From positions 124,001 through 188,000 of the forward strand of contig BOWX01000002.1 of NCBI GenBank assembly GCA_019650355.1: a stretch of DNA of 64,000 nucleotides. Direction: 5' to 3'. Below the pieces are notes generated by a model that worked only from the letters and a program-made list of their open reading frames with translations, was not told the DNA's origin and made no database searches. This document shows positions 19,312 to 28,393 of the stretch, piece after piece; positions within the stretch are counted from its first letter, which is position 1; the number at the start of each line of letters is the position of its first letter. A program made the position numbers and the translations under genes. The DNA is from Fidelibacterota bacterium (GTDB lineage Bacteria; Fidelibacterota; Marinisomatia; Marinisomatales; Marinisomataceae).

Positions 19312-19544
19312 AATTTTCTGCCTTCTGCCATTAAATCTTTAATTACTGAATCAATACCTTTCTTATCAATAATTTTTAAACCTTTAGCAGATACTTTGAG
19401 CGTAACTTTCTTATTAAGTGTTTCCACCCAAAAAGTCTTTTTCTGAAGATTTATATCAAATCTTCTTCTAGTTTTATTATGAGCATGACTTACATTATTG
19501 CCATACATCACTTTTTTACCTGTTACTTCACAAACTCTTGACAT
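19308..19544 (-). CDS. rpmB: 50S ribosomal protein L28
   Basis: A 78-residue basic protein that matches bL28 over its whole length: [32 protein letters not shown] is cut here only for brevity to the recognisable pieces [25 protein letters not shown] and FWVETLNKK. It lacks the CxxC zinc motifs of some L28 forms. It lies alone on the minus strand between two plus-strand genes, with a 79-base divergent gap to dusB that should hold promoters for both. rpmG (L33), often its neighbour, is absent. Confidence 0.96.
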   Translation of the reverse strand: MSRVCEVTGKKVMYGNNVSHAHNKTRRRFDINLQKKTFWVETLNKKVTLKVSAKGLKIIDKKGIDSVIKDLMAEGRKF

Positions 19545-19623
19545 ATTTTAACCTTTTATGTTTAAGTTCAAATCAAACAGGGGAAATTTAAACCAATAAT
19601 CGTAGTGAACAAACAAAAACTAT

Positions 19624-20604
19624 ATGTTTGATATAAATAAAAAAATTCAAATTGGAAACCTAAAACTTGATTTCCCATTTTTTCTTGCACCTATGGCAGG
19701 TGTTACAGACTATGCATTTAGAGTGATCGCAAAAGAATTTGGAGCTGGAGTAGTGTACTCAGAATTTGTTTCAGCTCATGGTATCATTAGGAAAAATGAA
19801 AAAACATTGAATATGATCAAATTTTCAGAATTTGAAAGGCCAATAGGTATTCAAATTTTTGGCGATACACCAGAAGTAATGGAAAATGCTGCTAAATTAG
19901 TCTATGAAAAATTTAAACCAGACTTAATTGATATAAATTATGGATGTCCCGTACCAAAAGTGACAAAAAAAGGTGCTGGATCTGCTGCTTTAAAAGATTT
20001 ATGCTTAATGGAAGATATCACAGAAGCTGTGGTTAAAGCGGTATACAAAATACCTGTTACAGTAAAAATGAGAGCAGGTTGGAATTCAGAAAATATTGTA
20101 AGTACTCAAGCTGGTATAAATCTGGAAAAAGTTGGAGTTAAAGCAATTACTCTTCATCCTAGAACAACTGTTCAAATGTATAAAGGGAATGCAAATTGGG
20201 ATTTAATAAAAGAATTAAAAGAAAATGTAAGTATTCCTGTCATAGGTAATGGAGATGTAAAAAATATTGATGATATAAATGAAATGTTTAGCCATACAAA
20301 CTGCGATGGCATCATGATTGGCAGAGCCGCTTTAGGAAATCCATGGTTTTTTGCTGAAGTAAGAAAATATATGCTTAATGAAGATTTTGAAGATATAAGT
20401 ATTGAAGAGAGATTAGAAATATGTAAAAAGCATTTAGAGCTTCTTGTACAAATTCATGGAGAAATCGTAGGTGCCAACAATATGAAGAAACATTTTGCTT
20501 GGTACTTTAAAGGATTCAAAGGTGCATCTTCTTTTCGAAAAAAATTCGTTTTGGCAAAGAATTATTCTGAAATGAAAGATATTTTGTCTAATATTAGGCA
20601 CTAA
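19624..20604 (+). CDS. dusB: tRNA-dihydrouridine synthase (DusB-like)
   Basis: FMN flavoenzyme that reduces specific uridines in the tRNA D-loop with NADPH. The 326 residues show the TIM-barrel start FFLAPMAGVTDYAFR, EFVSAHGI, the conserved INYGCPVPKVTKKGAGSA segment with the catalytic Cys, VKMRAGWN, LHPRTTVQMYKG, GNGDV and the FMN-phosphate motif GIMIGRAALGNPW. A C-terminal helical domain follows (KKHFAWYFKGFKG). The assignment to the DusB subgroup rests on overall similarity and is less certain than the family. pruA follows after 17 bases. Confidence 0.93.
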   Translation: MFDINKKIQIGNLKLDFPFFLAPMAGVTDYAFRVIAKEFGAGVVYSEFVSAHGIIRKNEKTLNMIKFSEFERPIGIQIFGDTPEVMENAAKLVYEKFKPDLIDINYGCPVPKVTKKGAGSAALKDLCLMEDITEAVVKAVYKIPVTVKMRAGWNSENIVSTQAGINLEKVGVKAITLHPRTTVQMYKGNANWDLIKELKENVSIPVIGNGDVKNIDDINEMFSHTNCDGIMIGRAALGNPWFFAEVRKYMLNEDFEDISIEERLEICKKHLELLVQIHGEIVGANNMKKHFAWYFKGFKGASSFRKKFVLAKNYSEMKDILSNIRH

Positions 20605-20621
20605 AAAACAAAGGATAAATT

Positions 20622-22244
20622 ATGGACAAAAATTTTAAAGCAATCAACGAACCAATTATAGATTTTGAGCCTGGTTCAGAGCATAGAAAATTACTTTTAG
20701 AAGAAATTGAAAGACAATCAAGCAGGCAAAAAGATATTCCTATTATCATTAATGGAAAAGAGATAAGAACAGGTAATACAAAACCATGTACAAAACCTCA
20801 AGATCATGGACATATTCTAGGTCATTATCATGAAGCAGGTCCTGAAGAAATTCAAATGGCTATTGATTCTTCATTAGAAGCGTGGAAAACATGGTCAAAT
20901 ACATCTTTAGAAGAAAGAGCAAAAATTTTTAAAAAAGTTGCAGATTTAATTGCAGGTCCATATAGGTATAAAATTAATGCTGCAGCAATGCTAGATATTG
21001 GTAAAAGTGTTTTTCAAGCTGAAGTTGATGCATCATGTGAATTAATCGATTTTTTAAACTTTAATATCGAATTTGCATATACAATGCAAAACTCTTTTAC
21101 TCCTATATCTCCTGACGGAATGAAAAATGAATTGGAATTCAGGCCACTAGAAGGTTTTGTTTTTGCTATTGCTCCATTTAATTTCTTTAGCATTGGAGGT
21201 AATCTAGCCATCTCTCCTGCTATTGTCGGAAATACGGTCCTTTGGAAACCAGCACCTAGCGCTGTTTATTCAGCTTACTACATCATGGAACTATATAAAG
21301 AAGCGGGTCTTCCAGACGGAGTTATTAATTTTATTCCAGGTGATGGACCAAGCATAGGTGATCAAGTATTAGGTCATAAAGAATTAGCTGGAGTGCATTT
21401 CACTGGATCTACGAAAACTTTTAAACATCTTTGGAAAAAAGTGTCTGATAACTTAGATACTTACAGAAATTATCCAAAAATTGTTGGTGAGACAGGTGGT
21501 AAAGATTTTTGTATAGCACATGAATCAGCTGATATACAGGGTCTAGTAACAGCAATGGTTAGAGGAGCTTTTGAATATCAAGGACAAAAATGTTCTGCGA
21601 TGTCAAGAGCGTATCTACCAAAATCAAAATGGAACGAGATACAAGAAAAACTATTGAATGAAATCAAAACAATAGATGTTGGACCACCTGAAGATTTTAA
21701 GAATTTTGTTAATGCTGTAATTGATGAAACAGCCTTTGATAAAATTGCCTCTTACTTAGATTATGCTAAAGAGAGTAACGATTGTGAAGTTCTTTGCGGA
21801 GGTGGATATGATAAATCTAAGGGTTATTTTGTGGAACCAACGGTCATTTTAACCACCGATCCACACTTTAAAACTCTTGAGGAAGAAATATTTGGTCCAG
21901 TACTTACCATTTTTGTATATGAAAATGAAAATTGGAATGAAACATTAGAATTGATTGATAATACATCTCCTTACGCTCTTACAGGCTGTGTATTTTCAGA
22001 AGATAGAGATATCGTTGAAGAAGTAAGATCTAAATTGAGATTTTCAGCTGGAAATTTCTATATAAATGACAAACCTACAGGTGCTGTTGTTGGACAACAG
22101 CCATTTGGAGGAAGCAGAGCATCTGGTACAAATGATAAAGGTGGCTCTATGCTTAACTTATTAAGATGGACATCCCCAAGAACAATCAAAGAAACTTTTG
22201 AACCTCCTCATAACTATAGATATCCATTTATGGATGAAGAATAG
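20622..22244 (+). CDS. pruA: L-glutamate gamma-semialdehyde (1-pyrroline-5-carboxylate) dehydrogenase
   Basis: Aldehyde dehydrogenase family enzyme oxidising glutamate semialdehyde to glutamate, the second step of proline catabolism. The 540 residues have the ALDH signatures APFNFFSIGGNLA, GNTVLWKPAPSA, the NAD-binding HFTGSTKTF, VGETGGKDF with the general-base Glu, the catalytic-Cys segment YQGQKCSAMSRAY and EEIFGPVLTIFVYE. The length and the early segment TGNTKPC and HGHILGHYHEA match the stand-alone P5C dehydrogenase type rather than bifunctional PutA. Proline dehydrogenase is not in the window. The stop abuts the sucC ATG directly, making an operon with TCA genes likely. Confidence 0.93.
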   Translation: MDKNFKAINEPIIDFEPGSEHRKLLLEEIERQSSRQKDIPIIINGKEIRTGNTKPCTKPQDHGHILGHYHEAGPEEIQMAIDSSLEAWKTWSNTSLEERAKIFKKVADLIAGPYRYKINAAAMLDIGKSVFQAEVDASCELIDFLNFNIEFAYTMQNSFTPISPDGMKNELEFRPLEGFVFAIAPFNFFSIGGNLAISPAIVGNTVLWKPAPSAVYSAYYIMELYKEAGLPDGVINFIPGDGPSIGDQVLGHKELAGVHFTGSTKTFKHLWKKVSDNLDTYRNYPKIVGETGGKDFCIAHESADIQGLVTAMVRGAFEYQGQKCSAMSRAYLPKSKWNEIQEKLLNEIKTIDVGPPEDFKNFVNAVIDETAFDKIASYLDYAKESNDCEVLCGGGYDKSKGYFVEPTVILTTDPHFKTLEEEIFGPVLTIFVYENENWNETLELIDNTSPYALTGCVFSEDRDIVEEVRSKLRFSAGNFYINDKPTGAVVGQQPFGGSRASGTNDKGGSMLNLLRWTSPRTIKETFEPPHNYRYPFMDEE

Positions 22245-23411
22245 ATGAAAATTCACGAATTCCAAGCTAAAGAACTTTTGTCTGATTACAATGTGCCAAT
22301 TCAAAGAGGCCATGTTGTTTATTCATCTAATGAGATTGAAAAAACAATAGATAAAGTTCAAAATGAATTCAACTCAGATGCTGTTGTAGTTAAAGCGCAA
22401 ATTCATGCTGGAGGTCGTGGTAAAGGTGGTGGAGTGAAATTCTGTCCGTCAACAGAATCAGCTATTGAATCTGCTAATGAAATTCTTGGCATGAATTTAA
22501 TCACTCATCAAACTGGCGAAGAAGGTAAACTTGTAAATCAAATATTAATTACAGAAGCACTAGATATTGAAAAAGAGTTTTATTTTGCATTAATGTTTGA
22601 TCGAGCAAAAAATGCTGATGTCTTCATAGTATCAACAGAAGGCGGAGTTGATATTGAAGAAGTAGCAGAGAAAACTCCTGAAAAAATTGTTAAGGCTTGG
22701 GTAAATAATGATACCTACCCTCTTGATGATGCAATTAATACAATTATAAATGCATTAAGTCTTAATTCATTTAATGATGCTTTCGAAATTTTTAAGAATA
22801 TTTATAATTGCTATTCAAATTCAGATTGCAATTTATTAGAAATTAATCCTCTTGTAATCACTGAAGACCAAAAAATTATTGCACTAGATGCGAAAGTTGA
22901 TATTGATTCCAATGCACTATTTAGACAAGAAAAAATTGCAAAATTTCATGACACTTCCGAGGAAGACCCTTTAGAACTAAAGGCTTCAGAATATGGATTA
23001 AATTATATTAAGCTTGATGGAAATGTTGGCTGCATGGTTAATGGAGCTGGCCTTGCTATGGCAACAATGGATATAGTAAAACATCATGGCGGCGAACCAG
23101 CTAATTTTTTAGATGTTGGAGGTGCGGCTAATGTTGATACAATTAAAAATGGCTTTAAAATTATTCTCTCTGACCCTAACGTAAAATCAGTTTTGATTAA
23201 TATTTTTGGTGGTATCGTTAGATGTGACAGAGTAGCTAATGGAGTCATTCAAGCTGTTAAAGAATTAAATTTAAATGTTGGTGTTGTCGTTAGACTCCAA
23301 GGGACTAATGCAAAACTGGCAAAACAAATTTTAGATGAATCAGATATAGAACTTATAAGCGCTGAAACAATAGATGAAGCTGCTAAAAAAGCAGTTGGAT
23401 TGGTATCATAA
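22245..23411 (+). CDS. sucC: Succinyl-CoA synthetase beta subunit
   Basis: ATP-grasp subunit that, with SucD, converts succinyl-CoA to succinate with formation of ATP or GTP. The 388 residues start MKIHEFQAKELLSDYNVP, then show VVKAQIHAGGRGKGGGVKFC, LLEINPLVIT, ALDAKVDID, GNVGCMVNGAGLAMATMD, FLDVGGAA and NIFGGIVRCDRVANG, all family signatures. The length is standard. It starts directly on the pruA stop and its TAA overlaps the sucD ATG (TAATG). Confidence 0.96.
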   Translation: MKIHEFQAKELLSDYNVPIQRGHVVYSSNEIEKTIDKVQNEFNSDAVVVKAQIHAGGRGKGGGVKFCPSTESAIESANEILGMNLITHQTGEEGKLVNQILITEALDIEKEFYFALMFDRAKNADVFIVSTEGGVDIEEVAEKTPEKIVKAWVNNDTYPLDDAINTIINALSLNSFNDAFEIFKNIYNCYSNSDCNLLEINPLVITEDQKIIALDAKVDIDSNALFRQEKIAKFHDTSEEDPLELKASEYGLNYIKLDGNVGCMVNGAGLAMATMDIVKHHGGEPANFLDVGGAANVDTIKNGFKIILSDPNVKSVLINIFGGIVRCDRVANGVIQAVKELNLNVGVVVRLQGTNAKLAKQILDESDIELISAETIDEAAKKAVGLVS

Positions 23412-24286
23412 TGTCAATACTATTAAATAAAAAACTTCTATTCTAGTTCAGGGAATTACTGGATCTGAAGGACTATTTCATACACAGCAAATGCTAGACT
23501 ATGGTTCTAACGTTGTTTGTGGAGTAACTCCTGGAAAAGGTGGTCAAACTGCTACAGAAAATAACTTAAAAGTTTTTAATAGCATCGAAGAAGCACAAAC
23601 AGAGTTTTCAATTGATGCAACAGTAATTTTTGTCCCACCTAGATTTGCTGCAAATGCAATTCTTGAAGCAATAAATCAAAATATTGGTTTAATTGTTTGT
23701 ATATCTGAAGGAATTCCTGTTCGTGATATGAAAAAAGTTAAGAGTGCACTTGATAATTCCTCTTCAACTCTTATTGGTCCTAACTGTCCTGGCTTAATAA
23801 CAGCTGAAGAATCAAAAATTGGATTACCCAGGTTTTATTTGCAAAAAAGGTTCTATTGGTATTCTTTCTCGTTCAGGAACCTTGACTTATGAGGCAATTG
23901 ACCAAATTGTTAATGTTGGATTAGGAATGACTACCGCCGTTGGAATTGGAGGAGATCCAATTATCGGATCAAGTATGATAGATATATTGAAACATTTTGC
24001 TGATGACGAAGAAACTAAAGGTGTTGTAATGATTGGTGAAATTGGTGGTAGCATGGAAAATGAAGCTGCCGAATGGATCAAAAACAATTTTAATAAACCT
24101 GTTGTATCATTTATTGCAGGTCAAACTGCTCCTAAAGGAAAAAGAATGGGTCATGCTGGAGCAATTATTTCTGAAGGATCTGAAACAGCAGATGCTAAAA
24201 TTAAAATTCTAAAAGAATGTGGGGTTTCAGTTGCAAAAACAGTATCTGAAATCGGAGAAACAATGTTACAACTAATAGAGGAATAA
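23411..24286 (+). CDS. sucD: Succinyl-CoA synthetase alpha subunit (two frameshifts)
   Basis: Partner of SucC; carries the phosphorylated active-site His and the CoA-binding Rossmann domain. The ATG at 23411 opens MSILLNKN, then a base is missing at the A run 23429-23434, after which [19 protein letters not shown] continues, with [34 protein letters not shown] and GPNCPG. Near 23826-23830 the frame changes again and resumes at [19 protein letters not shown], ending with [19 protein letters not shown], where the catalytic His is in GHAGA. The full span of 292 codons is normal. The TAA overlaps the ndk ATG. I read the shifts as sequence errors. Confidence 0.9.
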
Positions 24287-24679
24287 TGAATAATACACTT
24301 GCCCTAATTAAACCTGATGCAATGCAAAAAGGATTTAAAGATGAAATTAGAAAAGATATAATGGATAATGGCTTTATAATCGCTGAAGAAAAAACACTTC
24401 ATCTAAGTGTTGAACAAGCTAAAGGTTTTTACTCTATACATAAAGATAAACCATTTTTTGAAGAACTAGTTGAATTCATGACTTCAAGCGAAACTCATAT
24501 TATGAAACTGAAAAAGCTAATGCAGTTTCAGAATGGAGAAATTTAATGGGTGCAACAAATCCTGCAGAGCTGAAGCAGGTACAATAAGAGCAAAATATGG
24601 AACAGATATTTCAATGAATGCTACTCACGGATCTGACAGTAATGAAAATGCAGAAATTGAAATAAACTTTTTTTTCTAG
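24286..24679 (+). CDS. ndk: Nucleoside diphosphate kinase (two frameshifts)
   Basis: Transfers gamma-phosphate between NTPs and NDPs through a phosphohistidine. The first frame reads [14 protein letters not shown] and [19 protein letters not shown]; near 24503 one missing base moves to the frame with [21 protein letters not shown]; near 24567-24570 another brings [13 protein letters not shown] and [16 protein letters not shown], whose NATHGSD carries the catalytic His. Reassembled it is about 131-132 residues, normal for Ndk, ending at the TAG at 24677-24679. The alignment to the family needs only single-base changes at both sites. It is coupled to sucD by TAATG. Confidence 0.88.
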
Positions 24680-24681
24680 GT

Positions 24682-25054
24682 ATGTTGAGATTAATAATAA
24701 TATTTTTTCAGTTCAACGTTATTTTCTCAAGTACAAACAGAAAGTTGGCTTGATTATGTTATTGAAGAAAACAAAGAAGAAATATCTGAAACTTCTTCAA
24801 TAAATATTGATAATGAATTTTACTATACAATCCAAATTGCTGTTAAAAAAACTTTTGATGAAGCAATGGAGGTTGTTCAAGCATTAAATGCTTCAGATAT
24901 TGATGCTTTCATTCAAAAAAATGATGCTAATTCAGAATTTAAATATCGAGTTAGATATGGAAATTTTTCAAAAAAAGATGATGCTGTTAAATTAGCTGAA
25001 AATATCAAAGTTGAGCTTGGATATAATTGCTGGATTGACAAAACTGAATTATAA
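24682..25054 (+). CDS. Secreted SPOR-domain protein (one frameshift)
   Basis: A small protein of about 123 residues. ATG at 24682 opens a hydrophobic signal segment (MLRLIIIFF); a base is missing in the six-T run 24703-24708, after which the frame gives SSTLFSQVQTESWLDYV and continues to 25054. The C-terminal about 78 residues, from EFYYTIQIAVKKTFDEA to GYNCWIDKTEL, form one SPOR domain (two-lobed: FYYTIQIAV and KYRVRYGNFSKKDDAVKLA). SPOR domains bind glycan strands stripped of peptides at the septum, so this is probably a periplasmic septal protein. It follows ndk by two bases. It is not a lipoprotein (no Cys after the signal segment). Confidence 0.75.
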
Positions 25055-25060
25055 AAAATA

Positions 25061-25089
25061 TTTCACAAGAAAGATTAATTTGTTTATAT
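25061..25089 (+). promoter_or_regulatory. Possible promoter for rpmF-fab genes
   Basis: TTTCAC (25061-25066), a 17-base spacer and TTATAT (25084-25089) lie in the 57-base gap before rpmF. The boxes are imperfect and the region is AT-rich, so chance is a real alternative. Confidence 0.3.
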
Positions 25090-25111
25090 TGCCACCTGGT
25101 TAAGGAATAAA

Positions 25112-25288
25112 ATGTTACCAAAAAAAAGACAGTCAAAAACACGTTCTAAAAAGAGAAGGACTCATTATAAGTCCACTCTTGTTCATACAGTAAAATGTAA
25201 GAATACAGGAGTAGAACATCTACCTCATCATGCATACTATCATGATGGCATTCTTTATTATAAAGGAAAACCTGTAGATCAGAACTAA
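25112..25288 (+). CDS. rpmF: 50S ribosomal protein L32
   Basis: A 58-residue basic protein. It begins MLPKKRQSKTRSKKRRTHY, the universal bL32 start with the Lys/Arg-rich SKTRSKKRR stretch, then TLVHTVKCKNTGVEHLPHHAYYHDG and YYKGKPV are recognisable in pieces (CKNTG, LPHHAYYHDG, YYKGK). It lacks the full set of zinc cysteines found in some L32 forms. AAGGA precedes the ATG at good spacing. Its TAA overlaps the fabD ATG (TAATG), linking ribosome and fatty-acid genes as in many bacteria, but without plsX and fabH in between. Confidence 0.93.
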   Translation: MLPKKRQSKTRSKKRRTHYKSTLVHTVKCKNTGVEHLPHHAYYHDGILYYKGKPVDQN

Positions 25289-26173
25289 TGAAGAATTGTT
25301 TCATTTTTTCAGGGCAAGGTTCTCACCGACCTGGAATGAGCTTAAATCTTTATAATACATTCCAAATTGCAAAAGATAGAATTGAACTATCTAATAAGAT
25401 TTTAGGGTATGATATTTCTGAAATTATGTTTTCTGCTCAAGAAAATGTATTAAGACAAACACAATATGCTCAACCAGCTATTTTTATACACTCCACAATA
25501 CTTTTTGATTTAATTAAAGATCAAAAACGAATGTGTTGCTGTAGCAGGACATAGTCTTGGCGAGTTCAGTGCATTATACGCAAATAATTTCTTTGATTTT
25601 GAAACTGGGTTAAAAATTGTAGATGTTCGCGCTAGAGCAATGCATGAATGTGAATTAAATTATCCAGGTAAAATGAGTGCAGTTATAGGAACATCAATTG
25701 ATAAAATACAAAGTATTTGTGATTCTGTTGATTGTCAAATTGCAAATATCAACTCTGATTCTCAAATTGTTATTTCTGGAAGTGAAGAATCAATTGATTT
25801 AGCATCGAAAAGTCTAAAAAATATTGGTGCAAAAGTAATACCATTAAGTGTCAGCGGAGCATTTCATTCCAAACTAATGTCTGAAGCAAAAAACAAGCTA
25901 ACTGATATAATAAATATTTCAAGGTTTAATGAAGTATCTTACCCTATTGTTTCAAATTTTAATGCAAAACCAAATAGAAGTATTGAAGCAATTAAACATG
26001 CTCTGATTGAACAAATAGATAATCCAGTTCAATGGTCAAAAAGCATTAAATCACTAAGCAAATTATCAAGCGAATTTTTAGAAATTGGCCCAAAAAAAGT
26101 TTTAAGTAATATTATCAAAAAAATTGATGATTCATTAACAATTACAACCTATAATAGTATTGAAAACTTATAA
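25288..26173 (+). CDS. fabD: Malonyl-CoA:ACP transacylase FabD (one frameshift)
   Basis: Loads malonyl groups onto acyl carrier protein for fatty-acid elongation. The first frame reads CFIFSGQGSHRPGMS (oxyanion-loop Gln kept) and TQYAQPAIFIHS; the second carries the nucleophile elbow VAGHSLGEFSALYA, RARAMHE, GKMSAVIG, CQIANINSDSQIVISG, VSGAFHSKLM (second catalytic His) and EIGPKKVLSN. The shift is at the A run 25523-25527, where removing one base restores DQ..ECVAVAGHSLG. Restored length is about 294 residues. fabG follows after nine bases. Confidence 0.92.
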
Positions 26174-26182
26174 AAATATTTT

Positions 26183-26914
26183 ATGCTTAACTTTTCAACA
26201 AAAACAGCAATTGTAACTGGTGGATCTAGAGGAATTGGTAAAGAAATTTCTTTAATTCTTGCTAAAAATAATTTTAATGTTGTAGCAGTTGCTACCAGTG
26301 AAAAATCTCTAGATTCAATCAGAGATATTGAAAATATTCACCCTTTCTGTAGTGATATTTCTGATGAAAAATCAATTGAAAAACTATATGAATTTGTTAT
26401 TTCAAAATTTGGATATGCAGATGTTCTTGTCAATAATGCTGGTATTCATATGGATAATATTCTTCTAAGAATGAAATCTGAAGAATGGAATCAAGTAATG
26501 AATGTTAATCTTAATGGGCCCTTTCATCTAACAAAAACAGTCTTAAAAGATATGGTAAAAAATAAAAATGGTAGAATTATTAATATTTCTTCTATTTCAG
26601 GAACGGACGGTAATAAAGGGCAAGGAAATTATGCTGCATCAAAAGGTGGACTATTGGCATTAACAAAGTCACTAGCAAAAGAAGTTGGTCGTAGAAACAT
26701 TACAGTAAATTGCATTGCGCCAGGATTAATTGAAACTGACATGATTTCTCACCTTTCAGATACTATGAAACAAGGATATTTAGATAGAATTCCTTTAAAA
26801 AAACTTGGAAAACCAAAAGATATTGGTCAAATGATTTTATTTTTATGTTCCGAAGAAGCCAGTTATATTACAGGACAAACATTTTATATTGACGGTGGAA
26901 TGTCATTAAATTAA
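26183..26914 (+). CDS. fabG: 3-oxoacyl-ACP reductase FabG
   Basis: NADPH-dependent short-chain dehydrogenase reducing beta-ketoacyl-ACP in fatty-acid synthesis. The 243 residues show the cofactor loop [20 protein letters not shown], and the catalytic set Ser (NISSISGT), Tyr and Lys (YAASKGG), followed by [10 protein letters not shown] and the C-terminal [13 protein letters not shown]. Length and context (fabD before, acpP after) make FabG the specific call among SDRs. A GGAGA ribosome site for acpP follows its stop. Confidence 0.96.
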   Translation: MLNFSTKTAIVTGGSRGIGKEISLILAKNNFNVVAVATSEKSLDSIRDIENIHPFCSDISDEKSIEKLYEFVISKFGYADVLVNNAGIHMDNILLRMKSEEWNQVMNVNLNGPFHLTKTVLKDMVKNKNGRIINISSISGTDGNKGQGNYAASKGGLLALTKSLAKEVGRRNITVNCIAPGLIETDMISHLSDTMKQGYLDRIPLKKLGKPKDIGQMILFLCSEEASYITGQTFYIDGGMSLN

Positions 26915-26930
26915 TAAGGAGATATTAATT

Positions 26931-27164
26931 ATGTCATTAAATGAAAAAGTAACAAATATTATTGTAGATAAACTTAGTGTAGACGAATCAAGAGTAGTTC
27001 CTGAGGCGAGTTTTCTTGATGATTTAGGAGCAGACTCATTAGATACTGTAGAACTCATTATGGAGTTTGAAGAAGAGTTTGATTTAGAAATTCCTGATGA
27101 AGATGCAGAAAAAATTACAACTGTAGGCGCTGCGCTAGAATACATCAACAACCACGCAAAATAA
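26931..27164 (+). CDS. acpP: Acyl carrier protein
   Basis: A 77-residue acidic protein that carries growing acyl chains on a phosphopantetheine arm attached to the Ser of GADSLDTVE. The flanking segments [19 protein letters not shown] and [13 protein letters not shown] are typical of ACP. AAGGAGATATTAATT before the ATG gives the strong ribosome site expected for an abundant protein. fabF begins three bases after the stop. Confidence 0.97.
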   Translation: MSLNEKVTNIIVDKLSVDESRVVPEASFLDDLGADSLDTVELIMEFEEEFDLEIPDEDAEKITTVGAALEYINNHAK

Positions 27165-27166
27165 TT

Positions 27167-28393
27167 TTGAAAAAACGAGTAGTTATCACTGGAGAAGGAT
27201 CTATTTCTCCATTAGGCTATAATTCTCAATCTTTATGGGAAAGCTTAGTCAAAGGAAAATCTGGCATTGATTACATTTCAAGTTTTGATACTGAAAACTT
27301 TTCAATAAAAATTGCTGGAGAAGTTAAAGATTTCGATCCAAATAATTTCTTTGAAGCTAAGGAGGTTCGTAAGCTTGATAGATTTACAATGTTTGGTTTA
27401 ATAGCAGCTGAACAAGCACTTCAAAATTCTAATTATAAATCCTATGATGCTGGAATTATTGTTGGAACTGGTGTTGGAGGCATGCATACACTTGAAGAAG
27501 AACATCAAAAACTAATTAAAAAAGGTCAACGTGGCGTATCACCATTTTATGTTCCAAAAATGATTCCAAACATAGCTGGAGGACAAATTGCTATCAAACA
27601 TAATTTACATGGTTTAAACTTTTCAATGTCTACTGCTTGTTCTTCTGCTACTGATGCAATTGGGATGGCATACAGATTAATATCTAATGGATACTCCAAA
27701 GCTATTCTTTGTGGCGGAGCTGAAGGAAGTATTACCCCTCTTACTCTTTCAGGATTTGCTAATATGAAAGCCTTATCAAAAAATAATGAGAATCCTCAAG
27801 GTGCTTCAAGACCATTTGATAAGGATAGGGATGGATTTATTTTATCTGAAGGTGCAGGAATGTTAATGCTTGAAGACTATGATGAAGCAAACAAACGTGA
27901 TGCTAATATCATTGGAGAAATTATTGGTTATGGAATCACGAATGATGCTTTTCATATCACTCAACCTGATAATGAAAGTACTGGTGCATCAAACGCAATA
28001 ACTATGGCATTAAATGATGCAGAAATTGATACATATGAAGTCGGATATATTAATGCTCACGGTACATCAACGTATTTTAATGATATGCTAGAAACTCAAG
28101 CTATTAAAAAAGTTTTTGGTAAAGATGCTAAAAATGTTTCCATAAGCTCAACAAAATCTATGACAGGCCATTTGCTAGGAGCTGCAGGAGCTATAGAGGC
28201 TATTACATGTTTAAATGCTCTAAATAATGGTATTATTCCACCAACCATCAATTACAATAACCATGATCCTGAATGTGATCTAGATTATACTCCAAATGAA
28301 GCAATCCAAAAGGATATAAATATTGCAATGAGCAATTCATTTGGGTTTGGTGGACATAACTCAGTTATAATTTTTAAGAAATTTTCTTCTTAA
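27167..28393 (+). CDS. fabF: 3-oxoacyl-ACP synthase II FabF
   Basis: Condensing enzyme that elongates acyl-ACP. The 408 residues open KKRVVITGEGSISPLG, then show the nucleophile Cys in STACSSATDAIG, the two catalytic His in NAHGTSTYFND and TGHLLGAAGAIEA, the Lys in SSTKSMTGH, and the terminal SNSFGFGGHNSVI. The start is TTG at 27167, three bases after acpP, with no Shine-Dalgarno sequence, so it is probably coupled to acpP translation. The 3' end overlaps the convergent isomerase gene by 20 bases. Confidence 0.95.
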   Translation: MKKRVVITGEGSISPLGYNSQSLWESLVKGKSGIDYISSFDTENFSIKIAGEVKDFDPNNFFEAKEVRKLDRFTMFGLIAAEQALQNSNYKSYDAGIIVGTGVGGMHTLEEEHQKLIKKGQRGVSPFYVPKMIPNIAGGQIAIKHNLHGLNFSMSTACSSATDAIGMAYRLISNGYSKAILCGGAEGSITPLTLSGFANMKALSKNNENPQGASRPFDKDRDGFILSEGAGMLMLEDYDEANKRDANIIGEIIGYGITNDAFHITQPDNESTGASNAITMALNDAEIDTYEVGYINAHGTSTYFNDMLETQAIKKVFGKDAKNVSISSTKSMTGHLLGAAGAIEAITCLNALNNGIIPPTINYNNHDPECDLDYTPNEAIQKDINIAMSNSFGFGGHNSVIIFKKFSS

